Shown here piece by piece: positions 63,876 to 64,000 of a stretch of 64,000 bases of DNA. Source of the DNA: Bog-375 sp049698695. GTDB lineage: Bacteria; Acidobacteriota; Terriglobia; Bryobacterales; Bryobacteraceae. The translations under genes were made by a program, and so were the position numbers. The DNA lies in NCBI GenBank assembly GCA_049698695.1, contig JBAVYH010000067.1, positions 4,200-68,199 on the forward strand. Direction: 5' to 3'. Numbering within the stretch: position 1 is the first letter of the stretch; each line of letters begins with the position of its first letter. The notes beneath the pieces are model-generated. The model was not told where the DNA came from, ran no database searches, and saw only the letters and a program-made list of their open reading frames with translations.

Positions 63876-64000
63876 CTAGTGTCCTGTCTCTAAAGTTCGT
63901 TTATACTTCCGCACCTTCCTGATGATCGTGTTGGCGCTCGCCACCCACTGGAACGGTTGGGGGGCCTTGTTGCTGTCGCGAATGTATTCGCGGATCGTTT
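63876..64000 (-). mobile_element. IS630-like transposase, C-terminal end (cut by window edge)
   Basis: The minus-strand frame from the window edge reads TIRRYIRDSN-like (here TIREYIRDSNKAPQPFQWVA), then SANTIIRKVRKYKRTLETGH and stop TAG at 63876-63878. The PxPFxWxxxAxxIxxKVxR...TGH ending is typical of IS630-family DDE transposases. Only about 40 codons are in the window, so completeness and terminal repeats cannot be judged. Confidence 0.75.

Overview
The window is GC-rich and densely coded, and it reads like chromosome from a soil Acidobacteriota bacterium, probably of the Bryobacterales/Solibacter type. That placement is inferred. It rests on a Ser/Thr kinase fused to a TolB-like propeller beside an ECF sigma factor that looks like the TIGR02999 group, on exosortase/PEP-CTERM genes, on many M13 and DUF885 peptidases, and on two-subunit 2-oxoacid oxidoreductase genes. 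No rRNA, tRNA or CRISPR array was recognised.

Layout. 1-5.2 kb: glycyl-tRNA synthetase (glyQ cut by the window edge, glyS) followed by pyruvate phosphate dikinase. 5.2-5.7 kb: a dispersed palindrome and the decayed remains of a BrnT/BrnA-like toxin-antitoxin pair. 5.7-12.1 kb (minus strand): trmFO followed by five glycosyltransferases, a surface polysaccharide set. 12.2-17.2 kb: a beta-1,4-disaccharide phosphorolysis cluster (GH130 phosphorylase, cellobiose 2-epimerase, GH94 cellobiose phosphorylase). 17.5-24 kb: M13 peptidase, AI-2E family exporter, ruvX-mltG and a methyltransferase. 24.2-27.1 kb: korA-korB. 27.2-29.6 kb: a PEP-CTERM protein and a secreted HExxH protein beside a Cys-rich membrane protein. 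29.9-32.9 kb: trehalose synthesis, with a membrane-tethered OtsA plus OtsB. 33.0-34.6 kb: an XcyI-like restriction-modification pair. 34.7-39.0 kb: a two-gene BadF/HgdC-type activase. 39.2-40.2 kb: a ribbon-helix-helix protein with two small partners. 40.2-46.3 kb: DUF885 peptidase, MutY overlapped by a LexA-fold S24 protein without a helix-turn-helix, a broken C58-type protease and SppA. 46.3-47.8 kb: EpsI and exosortase.

From 47.9 to 54.9 kb lies a segment of about 7 kb (kinase, ECF sigma factor, three secreted or remnant proteins) bounded by 141-bp direct repeats that are about 97% identical. The repeats consist of the first 14 codons of the exosortase gene plus its upstream region, so the segment looks like an insertion that duplicated the exosortase promoter region. 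From 55 to 64 kb come a lipoprotein, an OprB-like porin, two small proteins, an unusual Nramp-family transporter interrupted by an in-frame UGA, an RcnR-type metal sensor with a palindromic operator, a large membrane protein, a Tat-exported GH51 arabinofuranosidase, and the 3' end of an IS630-like transposase cut by the window edge.

At least six copies of a palindrome with core CTCCCTGACGGTCGCGGCTC (or variants) lie between genes across the window. The most notable points are the repeat-flanked 7-kb segment, the metal-homeostasis locus with a non-canonical Nramp site, the S24 protein lacking a DNA-binding domain next to mutY, and the membrane-anchored trehalose-6-phosphate synthase.
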